Notes under the pieces: generated by a model
Told to the model about the DNA's origin: nothing
Seen by the model: only the letters and a program-made list of their open reading frames with translations
The model's database searches: none
In this document: positions 21,365-33,212 of the stretch, piece by piece
Layout of the letters: each line of letters opens with the position of its first letter
How positions within the stretch are numbered: the stretch's first letter is position 1
NCBI GenBank assembly: GCA_037178625.1
Contig: CM074129.1
Location: forward strand, 4,587,963-4,651,962
DNA length: 64,000 bases
Source: Skeletonema tropicum
Lineage: Eukaryota; Bacillariophyta; Thalassiosirophyceae; Thalassiosirales; Thalassiosiraceae
Direction: 5' to 3'
Made by a program: the position numbers and the translations under genes

Positions 21365-23320
21365 CACATCGCGCATCCCGTGTTAAATTTTTTTACTTGT
21401 AAACTAATGTACAGTCACATAACATACCGTCTTACGTACAAAAATAACAAGCAGCACCACGACTTTTTTTTAATTTGCGCTGCAATAGCATCGAGGAAGT
21501 TACCATCATAACCACCAATAACAACGGCATCATTCGGTAGACCGTTGCGAAAACTTACGAATCCAATCTATACCATATATTCAACTTACTGTTAAATTTT
21601 CGCAACGACGCATTGAACAGTCAAGACAGCACAGTACGGTCATAAACACAACTACCCTGCACACCTCGCCATCTTTTTTCAACACAACGAGCGCAATGGA
21701 GACAATCAACGTCAAAGATTGTCCACGAGAAAAACCCGAATTATTATTAGCGGGTATGCTATTGTATATATGCAAGTACTCAATGATTTCCCATTGGTAC
21801 CGCATCTGGGATCGTGATGAGGACAACCCTCCACCGGAAGTACGTCAAATCATGGACGCCGACAAGTTGGGAAATATTTTACAATTGAACAAATTATCAT
21901 TACAAAAATTCGCTGGAATAGACGATGACCTCTGGATATGGGTATTAGAACAATGTAAGTTGGTGAAAGTAAATGCAGCTGATAAAGTCATCTGTGCAGG
22001 CGCTGATAAATGGAAAGCATTTTTTGAGGAACACACGATTGATGCAGAGGTCGTCTCCGCCGCACCATTGAAATCAAGTACGCGGTGGTACATTCGTCTA
22101 GGAGTGGAAGGATAGAGTGGATGAACTGAATCGCCTAATCCCCGACAAACGGAAGGAAGTTAATGCTTGGGTAAAGAGTATTGATGGGAAGAGACGAACG
22201 CAATTAATGGCGTTACGGAGAACCAGAGCATCTTCTGTTGGTTTGCAGCCCAACGAAGTCGAAGAACTTGCTGCACTTGATGCCACCTTCATTGCACTGG
22301 GAAAATCAAGAGATGCTCTAGTAGATGAGAGGAAAGATTTGAAGAAGAAAATTGAGGCGGCGCATGAAACGAGGAGGAGGCCGCCAGAAGGCGCTGACGA
22401 TACTTGGTATTTGCTCATGGAAAGGATATATAGAAATCATGGTGTGAAGCGAGAGGATTACCACAAGAGGAAATTTCAAGGCCGCCCATTGAAGGATATC
22501 ATGAAGAAAGCTGAAGATATTTTCACCGAGGCAAAGGCAATGCTCCGTGAGTTCAAAGACGACAGCGTTGCTAATATTGATGACCAAATTGACAAGACCT
22601 GTGACGAAATGATCTCTCTCTTACGCAGTTGGGGTAAAGTGTTCAAAGTGTTCTACACGGAGAAACCATCAGCTGCAGACAAGGTAAACTTCAAAAATGA
22701 CATGGACGATGCAGTTGAAAAGCACCGCGCACTAAGGGCACAAGTTGACGACAATGATGATACACCAAAGCTTCATTATGCAGCAGATCATGGACTTGAA
22801 ACTCTTGAGACACACCCTGACTTGTTTCTGATGATTGAGGAATGGGTAGAACAGTTCCATCAAACGGAAAGGAAGAGAGTGGAGGAGAGATGCAGGTTTG
22901 TCAAAGACGCAGATAAACATGCAGAAGCCGTTGGGAAGAAGAGAGCGAGTCAGAACAATGAAGATATCATGGCAAAAACTAGAGATACGAAGAGGCCACG
23001 AGGAAAGTACAAACAAAATAACGAATAATTGGTTGACATCGAGATTATACGAAGCGCTGAAAATTTAGGCATTAATAGAGCATGGCATCCGGCACCTGTT
23101 TTGGGTATCAATTTCGATCGATGTCATGGATTGGATGTTGTATGGGACGTCGTATTGAGCTAGCGGGTGGCATGTTCATGGTGGAATCGGATCGGTTAGC
23201 TGTGAGAAAAAGGGGGCACTTAGGGGGGATAAAACCTAAACACGTAATATCTAGTAAGATTATCTATGTGACCCCCGAAAAGGGGGATGGTAGGAAATTT
23301 TTTTTTAACTAGTGGCGAAA
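21365..23320 (+). mobile_element. 2-kb transposon inserted in a propeller exon
   Basis: Removing about 21365-23320 with a 2-bp TT duplication rejoins the exon in frame (S-H-Q | I-G-V-G-F-G-F). Outer sequences are CACATCGCGCATCCCGTG and, inverted, CGCCACTAGTTAAA, sharing only weak terminal symmetry (GTTAAA plus an A/T run), so the superfamily is not assigned. It carries one frameshifted gene (21696-23028). Boundaries are accurate to a few bases. Confidence 0.65.
21696..23028 (+). CDS. Transposon-borne protein, about 443 residues, one frameshift
   Basis: The ATG at 21696 opens 140 codons; a single extra base near 22099-22102 then moves the reading into a 303-codon frame. The join reads R-L-E-W-K-D-R-V-D-E-L-N-R. 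The protein is rich in charged helices: KRKEVNAWVKSIDGKRRTQL, LLMERIYRNHGVKREDYHKR, PKLHYAADHGLETLETHPDL, and a basic C-terminus (KRPRGKYKQNN). I recall closely similar sequences repeated in diatom genomes. The PKLH...EEWVEQFHQTE segment resembles the C-terminal region of large cut-and-paste transposases of the Kyakuja/Dileera/Zisupton type, but I see no confident DDE set. It is probably a truncated transposon protein. Confidence 0.55.
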
Positions 23321-25830
23321 TTGGTGTGACCCTGAAGACTTGGTCTTGAAATTGGGTGCTCCCACTGCCAGAGTAACAATCGGGGACGAGAGCGGATTAC
23401 GTGCGATGTTGAAAGACTCGTCAGATAAACTAATTGCAAGACCGAAATCCGATTCTGGCGGACCTCGAACTTGACCTCTTTCAATCCACTCTGCCCCGAC
23501 CTTGTCAAACAACCGGACGATAGACTCACCAGGATCGGCAACAGCAAGAATTGTGCCCTTCCCGCTTAAAGCAACAGCGAGACCGGATCTTGACGCACTG
23601 CTAACTCCATATACTGGATCTCCACTTAATTGCCATTCATTTTCTGCACTTTTACACCAAGGATACCCTGTATCAATGAAACCTCCATCTGCCTTACCGC
23701 ATGTATTCTCGTGGGTGCTCCTGCAGGTGTGACCACAGCAATCACCTCCATCAAAATCGAATTTGATGCTGTTGAAGTATTGATCGCACTGTGCATTCGA
23801 AATAGGAGGTATTTGGCACAGTGTACCTGAGGCGTTGTTCGGACAATTTGCTTCACAAGAACCATCCGGTTGACACACAGCTCCGTAATAGCACGGATTC
23901 GTTGTGTTGTTACACTCCGCACAAAAGAACGATGCATCGATAAAGTCTTTTTGCAGATCAGGCCGTAGTCTTTGATCTCCGCCATTCATAGTGTATCGCC
24001 ATCGTAAGCTCATAGGCGATGCCGTGGTGTCTACTGTTGAGTCTGTAAGAACAGGGTCGCTGACATACGAGGCACTATAATTAGTGAAGTGCCCATGGAA
24101 TTGAGAGAAATATTCAACTAGCCCAGCTCTGTCGGTGATATCTGTCCAGCCCTGGAAACGAATACTTCGAGCTCAATATCCAGCGCATCCCAGTGAATAC
24201 AATGAAGTCAGTTCCATCGTCAGGAGTCTCATCATCATGAAGGCTTGTGTAAACTGGGTGGCTGTATGTTTCGGCGCCTTCAAGCCGATGATACTTGCTA
24301 GCAAAATAACTACCACCTGTCTTGACGAAGCCTTTGTCTCGAGGGTCAATCTCCAACCTTTGACAAGGTGATGGATGTTCGCACCTCAAACCATAATCCC
24401 CCGATTCACACTCGAGTTTCACATAGCAGGCAAGGAAATGTTGTCTCAAAGGTAAGAATCGCTTTGTTGTTGGAGAGGGTTTGACTACCCATTGTGTATT
24501 CGCAGTCGCGAACACATCGAAATCGACAGACTCGGAGGATGCGGCGTACCAATTGTTACATGGGTCAAGAACATCTTTTGTTAGGGAGAGTGTCCAACGC
24601 TTCTCTTCAAGACAGTATGCCAGCAAAGCCCCTTCATCTTGATCGTCTCTGAAACTTAATCTACCACCAAACTGCTTAGAATGTCGATGAAATAATCCAG
24701 TGAACGTTCCCAGCATCGGCACTACCTCATCACCAAATTGAGCAAAGATATGATCACACAAATATTCGCCTCTCTTTTGCTGCCAGAAGATAACGCCCCA
24801 ACCAGCGAAGAAGGCAGTGAAGAGAACGACAAAATACGCAACTGTCACAATCATTGCAGCCCTCGAATCAACGGAGCGATGGCTCACATGATAGCACGTA
24901 TTGGATACCATTGTCGCTTCCCTCTTCAGCAACCTTCCTAGAAATCCTTCGGATATCAGTGCGAACACCTGTCATGATGTATGAGCATGGGACGATAGAG
25001 TGAGACAGCAATATTCCATTACAATTTTGTGCAATATTGTTCCTAAAGAACAGCTTACCACATCATCAAGCATGGTCACAAATTCGACGGCCAAAAAGTT
25101 CAGCAATAAATCCAGGACGGAAGCTCGATCGCATGATCAAAAGGAAAGTAACAAACAATCCCAGCAACCCTTCAGATGCACGTGATGCAATGGATAGCAC
25201 CCATCTCTCAAAAGTGGCCCCTTTGAATTTCTTCTGTAGATTCTCATCAAACCCATCTCGTAACAAGGACACCGCCTTCCTTATATCCTCTTGAGTGATG
25301 ATAGCAATCATGATGGCTAAGACCTCTGAGACTCTCACAGGGTATTCTACATTGGGTGGGAAATTCATTGGATTCTTCGCATTGTCATTATCCAAGTTAA
25401 TTATGTCCAAGCTTAGAATCACAAGTATCGCAATTTGAAGTAAGAAGACAAATGCTGCCAAGAAGAAGGGACGACTTTGTACGCTCGAATAAATGAGAAA
25501 GCTGAAGGTATCTGCAGGTAGACAGTGTTTGGTGTAGTCGCTGATGGATGATCTTCTGCGGGGCGACTTGAGCTCAATGCTCATGCTCATGCCATTGTTG
25601 ATGTCATTATCCTGCTTGTCGTAATCGTAATCGTAATCGTATTCTTCAATAGATGTGTGAGTCAAGCTTCCTTCTTCGCAGAGCTTCTCACGATCATCCA
25701 GCCGTAATTGCAGCGGACTGGTTGTAGCGTCAGCTCCCTCGGTTGTATCTGGAGCATGATCTTGAGGAAAACTTTTTGAGGAAGCAAAGGAGAGCTGCTG
25801 CCATGGGCTTACGTTCGAATAAATGTCCAT

Positions 25831-26398
25831 GATGATTGCGTTCGTGATTTGTTAAGTAGTGAGATTGAATTCTTCTATTTCTATCAATTTGTTGTCGTGT
25901 GTAAGTACGATAACGATAGTCCATCTCTGCCAAAACCGTGCATTCAGAGTGCTGTTGGCTTCGGTTCTCGAACATGGCTTCGGTTCTCGACCATGGCTTC
26001 GGTTCTCTTCTATCAACTGATAAGCTCATATGCATCACTTCACATGTGTATCACTTGCAGAAAGAGACGAATGCAAAATGTGAGCTGAATAGTGTACTTG
26101 TCACAGTGACTTTACTGGAAGTATGCGGTACTTACATCAGACAGTTACATAATTTACTATTATTTTTTGTGCCCCAAGCCCAAGCAAGCACAGCATAACA
26201 AAACATACAGTTCAGCGCATTGAATGCCCCTCCATTATGATGCAGATGTACTGCATTGAGTGGGTTCACGTCGATAGAAGTACTTGACTCCCGCAACAAT
26301 AGACGATAGTAGATAACACTTTCCCAAGTGAATCCCTTATATACTTACCACAGGCTCAAGGAGTCGTAACTGTGAAGAATTGGCACACAATGATTACT
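25831..26398. other. Intergenic, probable promoter region
   Basis: Upstream of the LNR/propeller gene. A tandem GCTTCGGTTCTCGAACCATG-like motif occurs three times at 25966-26006. No gene seen. Confidence 0.4.
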
Positions 26399-26671
26399 TT
26401 AGAACATCCCCTTGACTGCCAGCTCAATGATAGATGATCCTCCAGAGATGGAATTATCGTGATTGTTGGTATCTTTCTTTTTGTGAGTGGGTTTTAGGTT
26501 CAAGTTTTTGGTACGGATGTTAGTTACATGGTAATGGTAGGGCTTCGATGGGGAAGATTTAAGTGCGGTGATTGCGGTCGTCGAGCTACTCCGGTCCGAA
26601 GTAGTATCATCTGTACAATCAAGCGAAGAGGATGATGACTGGGATTGTGGACCTTGCTTTGTGTTCTCCAT
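26399..26671 (-). CDS. Possible small Ser/Thr-rich protein, 90 residues
   Basis: The ATG at 26671 opens a frame with a Ser-rich N-terminal half (SQSSSSSLDC) and a Lys/Asn-rich second half (KPTHKKKDTNN). No domain is recognised. It lies 278 bp from, and divergent to, the dehydrogenase gene. It may be a first exon or a chance frame. Confidence 0.3.
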   Translation of the reverse strand: MENTKQGPQSQSSSSSLDCTDDTTSDRSSSTTAITALKSSPSKPYHYHVTNIRTKNLNLKPTHKKKDTNNHDNSISGGSSIIELAVKGMF

Positions 26672-26948
26672 AGAGAGGGAGGGCTCTGAGTCTGACTGAT
26701 CCCCGCCGTAGTGCTAGGATGCTTGTTTTGATTTCTAGACGTTGTTTGCTTGTTGGATTGTGTGTGGCCATGTTGTGTCTTTTGGTGTCGATTTTGATTG
26801 TGTCGAGATGATTGAGATGTGTGTGTGTTTCGGATTGCTGATAAATAAGATAGCCATCTTCATTTGCTCAACTTCTCTTTGTGATGGATGAGAAGGCCAA
26901 CTCACGATAAGTAGGAAGGGGCTGCGTTTACAAAGCAACCAAACAACC

Positions 26949-28129
26949 ATGTTATCTGCGTACCTCAGAAGAAACAAACAATCTAACAGCAGTAATGGGA
27001 AAGAGAAGGACCTAATAGCTCACTATGAGTTGAGAAGTTACCCCATTCCTAGCTTGAATCTAAACGATTATCCTCCAAATACGGTCCTCATTCGAACCAT
27101 TGCCGCTTCGATTTGCGGAAGCGATCTCTTTGGACTTGGAGGATGTGCTTCCTGCCCGGAATGGCGACGCCCGACTGCATTGTTTGATGTTATGCCCGAG
27201 ATATGTGGAGGATCTAGACATGAAGCGATCGGTATCATCGCGTGGATATTCGTTCCTCCTATATCAACAGTCTTGTGAACTATCCATCGGCCAAAAGGTA
27301 CTTGCCATGTCAACAGCGTACATGTACAAAGTTGATAGCGTAAGAGAAGTAATCGAAAAGGAGACAGGACAAGATATATCGAGTGTCTATCCAGAGCAAG
27401 TGCGGTGCATTCGCTGAATACTTCATCACCCATGTGAGCACATGTGTCAAGCTTCCAGACAGTATTCCATCTTTGGATTTTGACCCACGTTGGTATGTTT
27501 TGGCCCAGCCGCTTGGAACCATCCTTCATGGTTGTCAGAAGCTTGGATCTGTCGTTAATACAACTGTGGCCGTGATTGGACAAGGTCAAAACGGTCTCAT
27601 CATGACGCAAATGCTAGCAAAAATGGGGGCTCGTCGAATAATTGCATTGGATCTATTGGATGAGAGGTTGTCGTACTCATTGAAGAACAATGCTACGCAT
27701 ACAATCAAAGTAACATCATCGATGGACATTGACAAGATCAAACAACAAGTAAGAGCTATCAATGGTGGGAAGATATGCGATGTCACTATTGAAATGGCCG
27801 GTCATCAGGCAAACACTATCCAGCTCTGTTCCAAGCTCACAAGAGATGGAGGAAAAGTCTTGCTTTTCGGTCTACCACCTGCCAAGTCTGAAAGCCAAAT
27901 GAGCATCGGTTATGAGGATCTGGCACGAAATCTCACGTATATTTGTTCGCACTCTCCTGAGATGAAGTCGTTTGAGACAGCAGTAGAGTTGATTGAGCGA
28001 GGTGTTATTGATCCGTCTATCATCTTTTCACATACTATCCCATTCTCTCGTTTCGTGGAGGCTTATCAAATGGCAAATAGATATGAGGATGGTGTTGTCA
28101 AGATACTTTTGTCGATGGAGGAGCATTAG
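26949..28129 (+). pseudogene. Zinc-type medium-chain dehydrogenase, two frameshifts
   Basis: ATG at 26949. The first segment has ICGSDLFGLGG and GGSRHEAIG, matching the catalytic-zinc Cys and His-Glu of medium-chain dehydrogenases (alcohol/sorbitol/threonine dehydrogenase-like). The second frame has GQKVLAMSTAYM. The third has CGAFAEYF, the nucleotide-binding glycine motif VAVIGQGQNGL (G-x-G-x-x-G) followed by IIALDL, and DGGKVLLFGLP near the C-terminus. Two +1 shifts separate the segments (about 27230-27290 and 27395-27405), each equal to one extra base. Repaired length is about 393 residues, slightly longer than the family norm of about 350. The reaction would be NAD(P)-dependent oxidation of an alcohol or polyol; substrate is unknown. 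The missing structural-zinc cysteine cluster suggests a polyol-dehydrogenase-like branch. Confidence 0.75.
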
Positions 28130-28334
28130 CTACAAGCTATGGGACATTGATAATTTATAAGTCTTGATTCATCTCTCTCCATCTCCGTGGCTCTCTCAGC
28201 AAGACACGCAACACGGGCAAGGTTGAATTTTGTTGTAGTAGTTGTTGCTCAAAATGGTTACTGTTAGAGTAATGAATGAATGAATGTAGTTGTATATCGT
28301 TAGACGTACACAACAGAAAAGAAGGGAGATTCTT

Positions 28335-31300
28335 CTACCCTTCAAATTCTTCTTCTTCGGACGAAGATTCTGAGCCCAACCCAAGCGAGGAGTCATCATC
28401 ATCGTCATCCACACCAGCGGCCGCTTTCTTTGCATCATTGTCATCATCGTCCAGATCAACTGGATTGGCATCTTCATCAACCACATGAACAAATGATAGA
28501 GTGTCAGCCTTGTCTTCACACACTCCAAGGAGAGGCGCATCTGCAAACCCATCATCACGCAACGAATCAGCACCGTTGTAATCACTCCACTTATTCCCAA
28601 GCTTCGTCTTTGTGTCACATTTACAACCCTCTTTCAACGTGAAGCAGTCACGAAGTTCTTCTTTGGTGAAAGATGCGTTGGTTCTACTCCCCTTCTTGCT
28701 CCCTCCATCATTTGCAATCTTGGCCAGATTACCCTTTTGAGTTTGCCTCTGGTAAATAATCTCCTCAACAGTTCCAGTAGTGAACAATCGGTAAATGAAG
28801 CACGGCTTTGTTTGACCCTGACGATAGATACGGGCCATGCTTTGCTGATCCGTCGCTGGGTTCCAATCTGCATCCACCATAATGAGACGATTAGCCCCTA
28901 TCAAGTTCAGCCCACACCCACCAGCCTTGGAGCTGAGCATGAAGGCAAAGCTATGTTCGATTGATCTCTTGTTGAATGAATCAACGGTTGGACCTCGAGA
29001 TGCATTATCTGTAGATCCATCGAGGCGAACGAATGGTAAGTTCTTCTTGCGCAAGATGGAATCTTCTATGACGGTGAGCGCCGACGTAAAGTTGGAAATG
29101 ATGACAACCTTATCGGTGGGATTGTTTTGCCGAATGGAGTCAAGCAAGCTACTGAGGACGATCATCTTTCCGGAGAGTTCCAATGATGAATCACTAGCTT
29201 CACCCAACAGTGAGGGATGTGTACACAACTTCCGCGCTTCAGTGAGAAGCATCAATGGATTGTTACTTGCTTCAATACCACCAATCGATCCAATCGATTT
29301 GGAGGCACGATTTGAAATGTTCTTGTACAGTTGACATTGACGTTCCGTAGGACGACAAAACAATAAAATTTCCTGCCTCGGTGGCAGAATTGATTTCAAG
29401 ACATCCTTCTGTGTACGACGCAGCACGAATGTAGATGTGATACTATCCAACAGCTTGGACTGTTGTCGGCCCTTCTCCTTTTGACCCGAAGTTGCATTCT
29501 TTTGATTCGCACGAGACATTGGACGTTCATAGAGACGACGGAATGTATTCAAATCCCCCAGAATACCTGGCTACCGCAAAAGAAGCCAGGGTAAAAAATT
29601 CCGATAGATTGTTTTGAATGACCGTTCCAGAAATGAGGATCCTCGCCTCTGCGCTAATGGAATTCAATGCCGACAAAGTTTGTGATCCTGCTGTATTCTT
29701 GAGACGATGTCCTTCATCTACGACCAAGAGACCAATCTTGGCAGCATTACAAATTACCTTCTTATGAATTCGGAACAGTTCAGTACGACAAAATGAGCAC
29801 CTCACTCTGATTTGGTTTGATTGGGACAAACGAACGCAATTTACACAGACCCTCCTCATTGCCATTTCTAACTATAACTCGTTTGGGTTGTGATGCCTTG
29901 CCGATCCACTTATCAAATTCCTTTGTCCAATTGGACACTAGTGAAGAGGGACATACAACAATGAAGCGACGATCGCGTTTACGACGATGGAGTGCAAAGA
30001 TTGTAGCAATAGTCATCAATGTCTTCCCGAGACCCATCTCATCAGCCAAGACTGCTCCCCTGGGCATGGGATTGTCACCACCCTCCTTCTTCTTGTTATT
30101 CGCCATTGCAATTGCACCGCCACCAACACCACTACCATTTGTTTGGAGCGAAGAAACACCACAATCATCATATTCCACATCACTATCATCCATTCCACCG
30201 TCATCCTCCAAATCAAACGAACCCATACTACTCAGCGACGACGAACAAGAAGAAGCACTTTGCTCTCTTGCTCGAACAATTGCATGATTCAACCCAACAC
30301 TAACACCGGTCACACAATTCCATAAAAATGCAATCCCCTCACGTTGATGTGGACGCAATACCTCACGGATAGAGTTGGGAATGTTGATTTTGTCACCTAG
30401 TGCTCCTGGAAAGAAGTTGTTGTTGTTGTTGTTGGATATAGCAGCAGCAGTGGATGATGTTGATTTTTTGGTATTGCTCAATGCTGCTGTAGATGTTGAT
30501 TTGAGATGATTGCCACTCATCATATTTATATTCATATTGCGTTTCAGTAGCCCTCCACCACCACTACTACTGCTGATACCACCGGCAATACTACCAAGTG
30601 GACGTTTCCGTATCAATCCTGCACCAAGAGTAGACGATGATGCTCCTTTCGCCCTGACAAGTAGTGAGGATGGAATAGATGATGTCTTTTTCAACGTCGT
30701 GATATTTGATGTCAATGTTACATTGTCACCATCGTCGCCGTCATGATCATCATCATGTTTGGAAGATGCAGCATTGACATTGTCCAAGTACCATTCCCCA
30801 TTTTTATCCTTCTTCATTACATTTCCAGATGCTACCGCTTCTGCTGCTGATGATGACGAAGAAGCTACTGACTTCAAAGAGGCAGCATTATTACTATTAT
30901 TTGACACAGCAGCAGCATGACCAATGGCAGTGGCAGTACTAACAGGTGCTTTGATGAGCCCATGATCAGCTGCACGTGCGCCTAATAATTTGTTGGACGG
31001 TTGTTTCATTCCTACGTCATGATTACTTAGCTTGACAGAATGAAGTGGTGCTCTAGCTCTACTGCTAGCGACAGAAGAAGGACCACCAGTTGAAACTGCA
31101 CCCCTTGACCTTGATATCAACCCTCCTCGCTGTGGTGGTTTCGTCATGAATAATTTTCGAGTGCCAATCTTGGCTGCAATACTACTGTTACTGTGATTGT
31201 TACTGTGCGCCGCTCCCGAAATCGGTGTCTTGGTACTTCTAGCCCCATCATGTCCACAACCATCCTCCTCCAACAACTTGCTAATGATCTGACACTCCCA

Positions 31301-31799
31301 TTGACCACTCAAGCACGATCTCCTCATCATCTTGAATGTCCGCTGCCCTCTTGGCCAGTTCTTGATTGACACCGCTGTAAATTATTACTGCAGCAGCGCT
31401 CTTGCTTGTCTTTTTTTGGAAGTGCGCTTCGTTGGTTCGATTTCGATTTGCTGAAATTCTTTTGTTTGCCGCGTCGCTTGTAATAGCTCTTGCCAGCTGC
31501 GATATCTTCGTCATCGCTATCGTCAGTCATTCATATCGTCATCATGATCATCAGCGGCGTTGGCGACATCATTGTCCAGCAAGTGCACCGAGCTCAACGG
31601 CGGAGGGGCAATGCTCAATATTCCATCTTGGCGGGAAGTGCCTCGATGTTTGTGCACTTTGTTCGTTCGTTTGTAGTAGAGAACTGTGAAGCGGTACAGG
31701 TTGAGGAGTTGTTGACGTCATGATTGGCTGTGTTGAGTTTGATGATGGGCCGGTGCTGGATGGTGGATGTATTGTGTAGTGAGAGCGTTTCAGTTTCAT
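28335..31799 (-). pseudogene. Rad54-like SNF2 helicase with six one-base frameshifts
   Basis: Start ATG 31799 (MKLKRSHYTIHPP). A disordered Ser/Asn-rich N-terminus of about 450 residues includes WECQIISKLLEEDG. It is followed by LRPHQREGIAFLW (Q-motif region), ADEMGLGKT (Walker A), PSSLVSNWTKEFDKW, SYELFR, VVDEGHRLKN (DEGH box), LISGTVIQNN (motif III), RTQKDVLKSILPPRQE, then the C-terminal lobe with AGGCGLNLIGANRLI, DWNPATDQQSMARIYRQGQ (motif VI) and an acidic tail. Motif order and the ISYE-x-FR and RIYRQGQ signatures place it near Rad54, a DNA translocase of homologous recombination. The frame shifts six times in the same direction, near 31640, 31534, 31395, 31290, 29797 and 29570, each equal to one extra base. 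So many uniform shifts with every motif conserved fits sequence error better than old decay. Confidence 0.8.
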
Positions 31800-31830
31800 G
31801 GTCAACGTCGATTTTTCAGCGTCCTCGAAT

Positions 31831-31920
31831 CGCGGAGTTTGTGTGGGGGGTGGGGGCTTTATAATGAGATGGGTACCAGTCTAAAACTAGTGTGTCCCGT
31901 CATTTTCATCTCATCTTTGC
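31831..31920 (+). repeat. Dispersed repeat, first of three copies
   Basis: TCGCGGAGTTTGTGTGG, GGCTTTATAATGAGATGGGTA and ACCAGTCTAAAACTA occur here. The first two recur at 36170-36215, and the last recurs inverted at 34460-34485, next to AATATCTGTTGCATCGCCAG, which is itself shared with 36215-36245. Confidence 0.6.
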
Positions 31921-32222
31921 GTTCTTCGATCTCGGTCAATAAACGTCCGATAAAGCCGTGCATTGAAGCTGGCTGCAGCTGAGATGATACTCTATCGATT
32001 ACGCATGTTGGTTTTGTCGCCGGGGTCAGTGTGGACGACTATATTGTGGCCGCGCCGAGACCATTTTGGTTGATTTCGGTTGATGATGGAGCTGAAAAAG
32101 TCTGTCCCGTTACGGATGAAGCTAGTAGACTCGCTAGCTTTAAGCGTGGAGTCACGGGAAACGTGACTGCTTTTTGCTCTCTGGAGTCATCAGTCATCTC
32201 ATCTTTTTATTTCATTTTCATT

Positions 32223-32437
32223 ACTTCCTCCACACTAGTGTTGTCATCTTGGCACCCTTTTCAATCTGTTTAATAAATGTAGGGGTGAAAATACTTAATC
32301 TTATACCGTTATGATGGGACAAGATCTAACTATAAAACTCGAATTCAATGCAATTCGCTGAGAGGTTAAGTATTTTCACCCCTACATTTATTAAACTTCC
32401 TCCACACTAGTGTTGTCATCTTGGCACCCTTTTCAAT
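32223..32437. mobile_element. 129-bp palindrome flanked by 43-bp direct repeats
   Basis: 32268-32396 has perfect 31-bp inverted ends starting GTTTAATAAATGTAGGGG, around a short AT-rich centre. It is bounded by 43-bp direct repeats (32223-32265 and 32395-32437) that begin ACTTCCTCCACACTAGTG and end CACCCTTTTCAAT. No coding capacity. Confidence 0.75.
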
Positions 32438-33212
32438 GGCAATGCAGGGACTAACACCACTAAAATACCGCGTCCATTCCTCTATGGTCACATAGCATCC
32501 TTCCGACTCCATTTTTGATGTCATCGGGTTTGCGAACAGCCTCTACTGCACCCAGAAATGATTTTGTGCCGTCAACTGAGCGTCGGCCATGTCTCCAAAA
32601 TCAACATGTGGGGCACTTGGTGATTGTCTCATGGTCCCTCCACCAGTCGGAATAGTTTATTATTGAGTTCGAGAGTGGTGATGAACTCATCTTTTGTTAA
32701 ATATCTGGATGTTCATTCTTTAGAGATGTAAATGTTGGAAATTATTTGGGTGTCCTTTGATTGTGTCGGAGGGGATTTGTTTCGTTAGTGTATGATGGCA
32801 TCATTTTGCAGACATGATTCCTTCGGTAAAGATGCCATTATTAGTTGTGGGATGCATAAAGTTACTTTGCTGCTTCGGTCGAATGGTGGGTGTGCATGGA
32901 AGACGTATCATCTTCTGAAAATGAATGCTTGCGCTTCCTCTCTAGAAAGGAGAGATGAAAGATGATATTGACTTATTATTAATCAGTGCAGGACGAAGGG
33001 GGGACTGGCAACATCATTGAGAATTGCTACGTATGTTTATATGTTATCTAAGACATACAGTCTTTCGAGATTATGATTATGGAATCAGTGAGGGGGGGGG
33101 GAGGAACCGGATAGAGTGGAGCTTTACGAGAGCAGACGCAATTAGATATGAGAAGATCAAGTTTGGTGTTTAACTAATTAGTGCCTCGTTTGTGAGCTAC
33201 TAAGAAGACAAC
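32438..33212. other. No gene seen
   Basis: I find no supported frame; a G-run lies at 33094-33102. Confidence 0.5.

Larger units (their letters stand above)
19897..25830 (-). pseudogene. Membrane-anchored LNR / beta-propeller protein, split by a transposon
   Basis: Exons on the minus strand: 25830-25059, 24968-23321, (transposon), 21362-20671, 20566-20098, 20010-19897. The introns have GTAAGC/CAG, GTGAGT/CAG and GTGAGT/CAG borders. Without the insertion and two one-base insertions (A-run 25080-25082, A-run 24156-24158) the phases agree and give about 1230 residues. The N-terminus is acidic and cytosolic. Hydrophobic segments include FFLAAFVFLLQIAILVILSL (about residues 120-140) and VTVAYFVVLFTAFFAGWGVI early in exon 2. 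Next comes a Cys-rich part with CDQYFNSIKFDFDGGDCC, a Lin-12/Notch-type repeat, then propeller blades with S-x-DG/G-x-x-x-A-V/I-G and VYSW motifs, then a C-terminal domain with TDASPEETSWEL and a NG-x-x-V-A-R-G-S-G ending. Such proteins are probably surface receptors or adhesion proteins; the ligand is unknown. Confidence 0.75.

Noticed and set aside
21365..23320. Interruption of the propeller exon as a large intron or a Helitron
   Set aside because: There is no acceptor AG at the gene-side junction. The CTAG at one end lacks the expected TC start and A/T target context.
25059..25082. Programmed +1 frameshift at a TGA codon in the LNR gene
   Set aside because: Other shifts in the window (for example in the dehydrogenase and the SNF2 gene) occur upstream of the out-of-frame stop, so single-base insertion explains them better.
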